From Affinirhizobium lemnae (GTDB lineage Bacteria; Pseudomonadota; Alphaproteobacteria; Rhizobiales; Rhizobiaceae): a stretch of 64,000 bases of DNA. Shown here piece after piece: positions 64,000 to 64,000 of this stretch; position 1 is the stretch's first letter; each line of letters starts with the position of its first letter. Location of the stretch: positions 62,001 through 126,000 of the forward strand of contig NZ_JALJQZ010000011.1 in the NCBI RefSeq assembly GCF_022968395.1, given 5' to 3'. The notes under the pieces were generated by a model. The model was not told the DNA's origin, did not search any database, and saw nothing but the letters and a program-made list of their open reading frames with translations. The translations under genes and the position numbers were made by a program.

Positions 64000-64000
64000 G

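Overview
This window looks like chromosomal DNA of an alphaproteobacterium of the Brucellaceae (Brucella/Ochrobactrum group). The reasons are the gene families and their order (lptF-lptG-lptD-surA-pdxA-rsmA; rpsF-rpsR-DUF2232-rplI-dnaB-alr-radA-cvpA-purF), alphaproteobacterial CTTGAC-like -35 boxes, and two ~105-bp intergenic palindromic repeats that I recognise as Bru-RS-type elements. I see no prophage, insertion sequence, CRISPR array, rRNA or tRNA. This is mostly core genome with a few accessory genes.

Layout. 1-430: the end of an unrecognised gene and the decayed C-terminus of a DapA-family gene. 0.5-10 kb: ndk, a GST, an ABC-F ATPase, a chemoreceptor, an S9 peptidase, a lipoprotein polysaccharide deacetylase and a nitroreductase. 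10-12 kb: holC and pepA. 12.3-20.7 kb: a PAP2 phosphatase, then a tightly overlapping envelope/maintenance operon, lptF-lptG-lptD-surA-pdxA-rsmA. 20.9-27.4 kb, minus strand: gmk-yicC-mltG and the fatty-acid cluster fabD-fabG-acpP-fabF. 27.7-29.8 kb: an aldo/keto reductase and a small RTX-repeat protein. 30-32.5 kb: the ribosomal operon rpsF-rpsR-DUF2232-rplI behind a structured leader. 32.6-35.8 kb: a marR-emrB-emrA-like efflux operon. 36-43.7 kb: dnaB, alr, radA, cvpA, purF and an SDR. 43.7-51.2 kb: two EamA transporters flanking cysS, a 38-residue membrane protein, a GFA protein, a proline iminopeptidase-like hydrolase, cimA and a LOG-family gene. 51.3-57.2 kb: a LysM/Ig-like membrane protein, an Atm1-type ABC exporter, psd-pssA (phosphatidylethanolamine synthesis) and a 43-residue protein. 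57.2-64 kb: a SRAP protein divergent from a Nudix gene, several exported or unknown proteins, the overlapping set ygfZ-HD hydrolase-tyrosine phosphatase, an MscS channel and an ABC permease.

The most interesting signals are in RNA leaders rather than proteins. (1) Upstream of cysS an almost leaderless 15-codon ORF encodes [15 protein letters not shown], with three cysteine codons. It is followed by RNA that can either sequester the cysS ribosome-binding site in a 14-bp helix or form a mutually exclusive helix. This is a coherent cysteine-responsive attenuator for cysteinyl-tRNA synthetase. (2) The Atm1-type exporter is preceded by a similar tiny Cys-Cys ORF and a hairpin that hides its Shine-Dalgarno sequence. 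(3) rpsF has a clear promoter followed by a three-way-junction leader. Among proteins, the SRAP/HMCES-like DNA-protein crosslinking enzyme ends in a canonical beta-clamp-binding motif, QLSLF.
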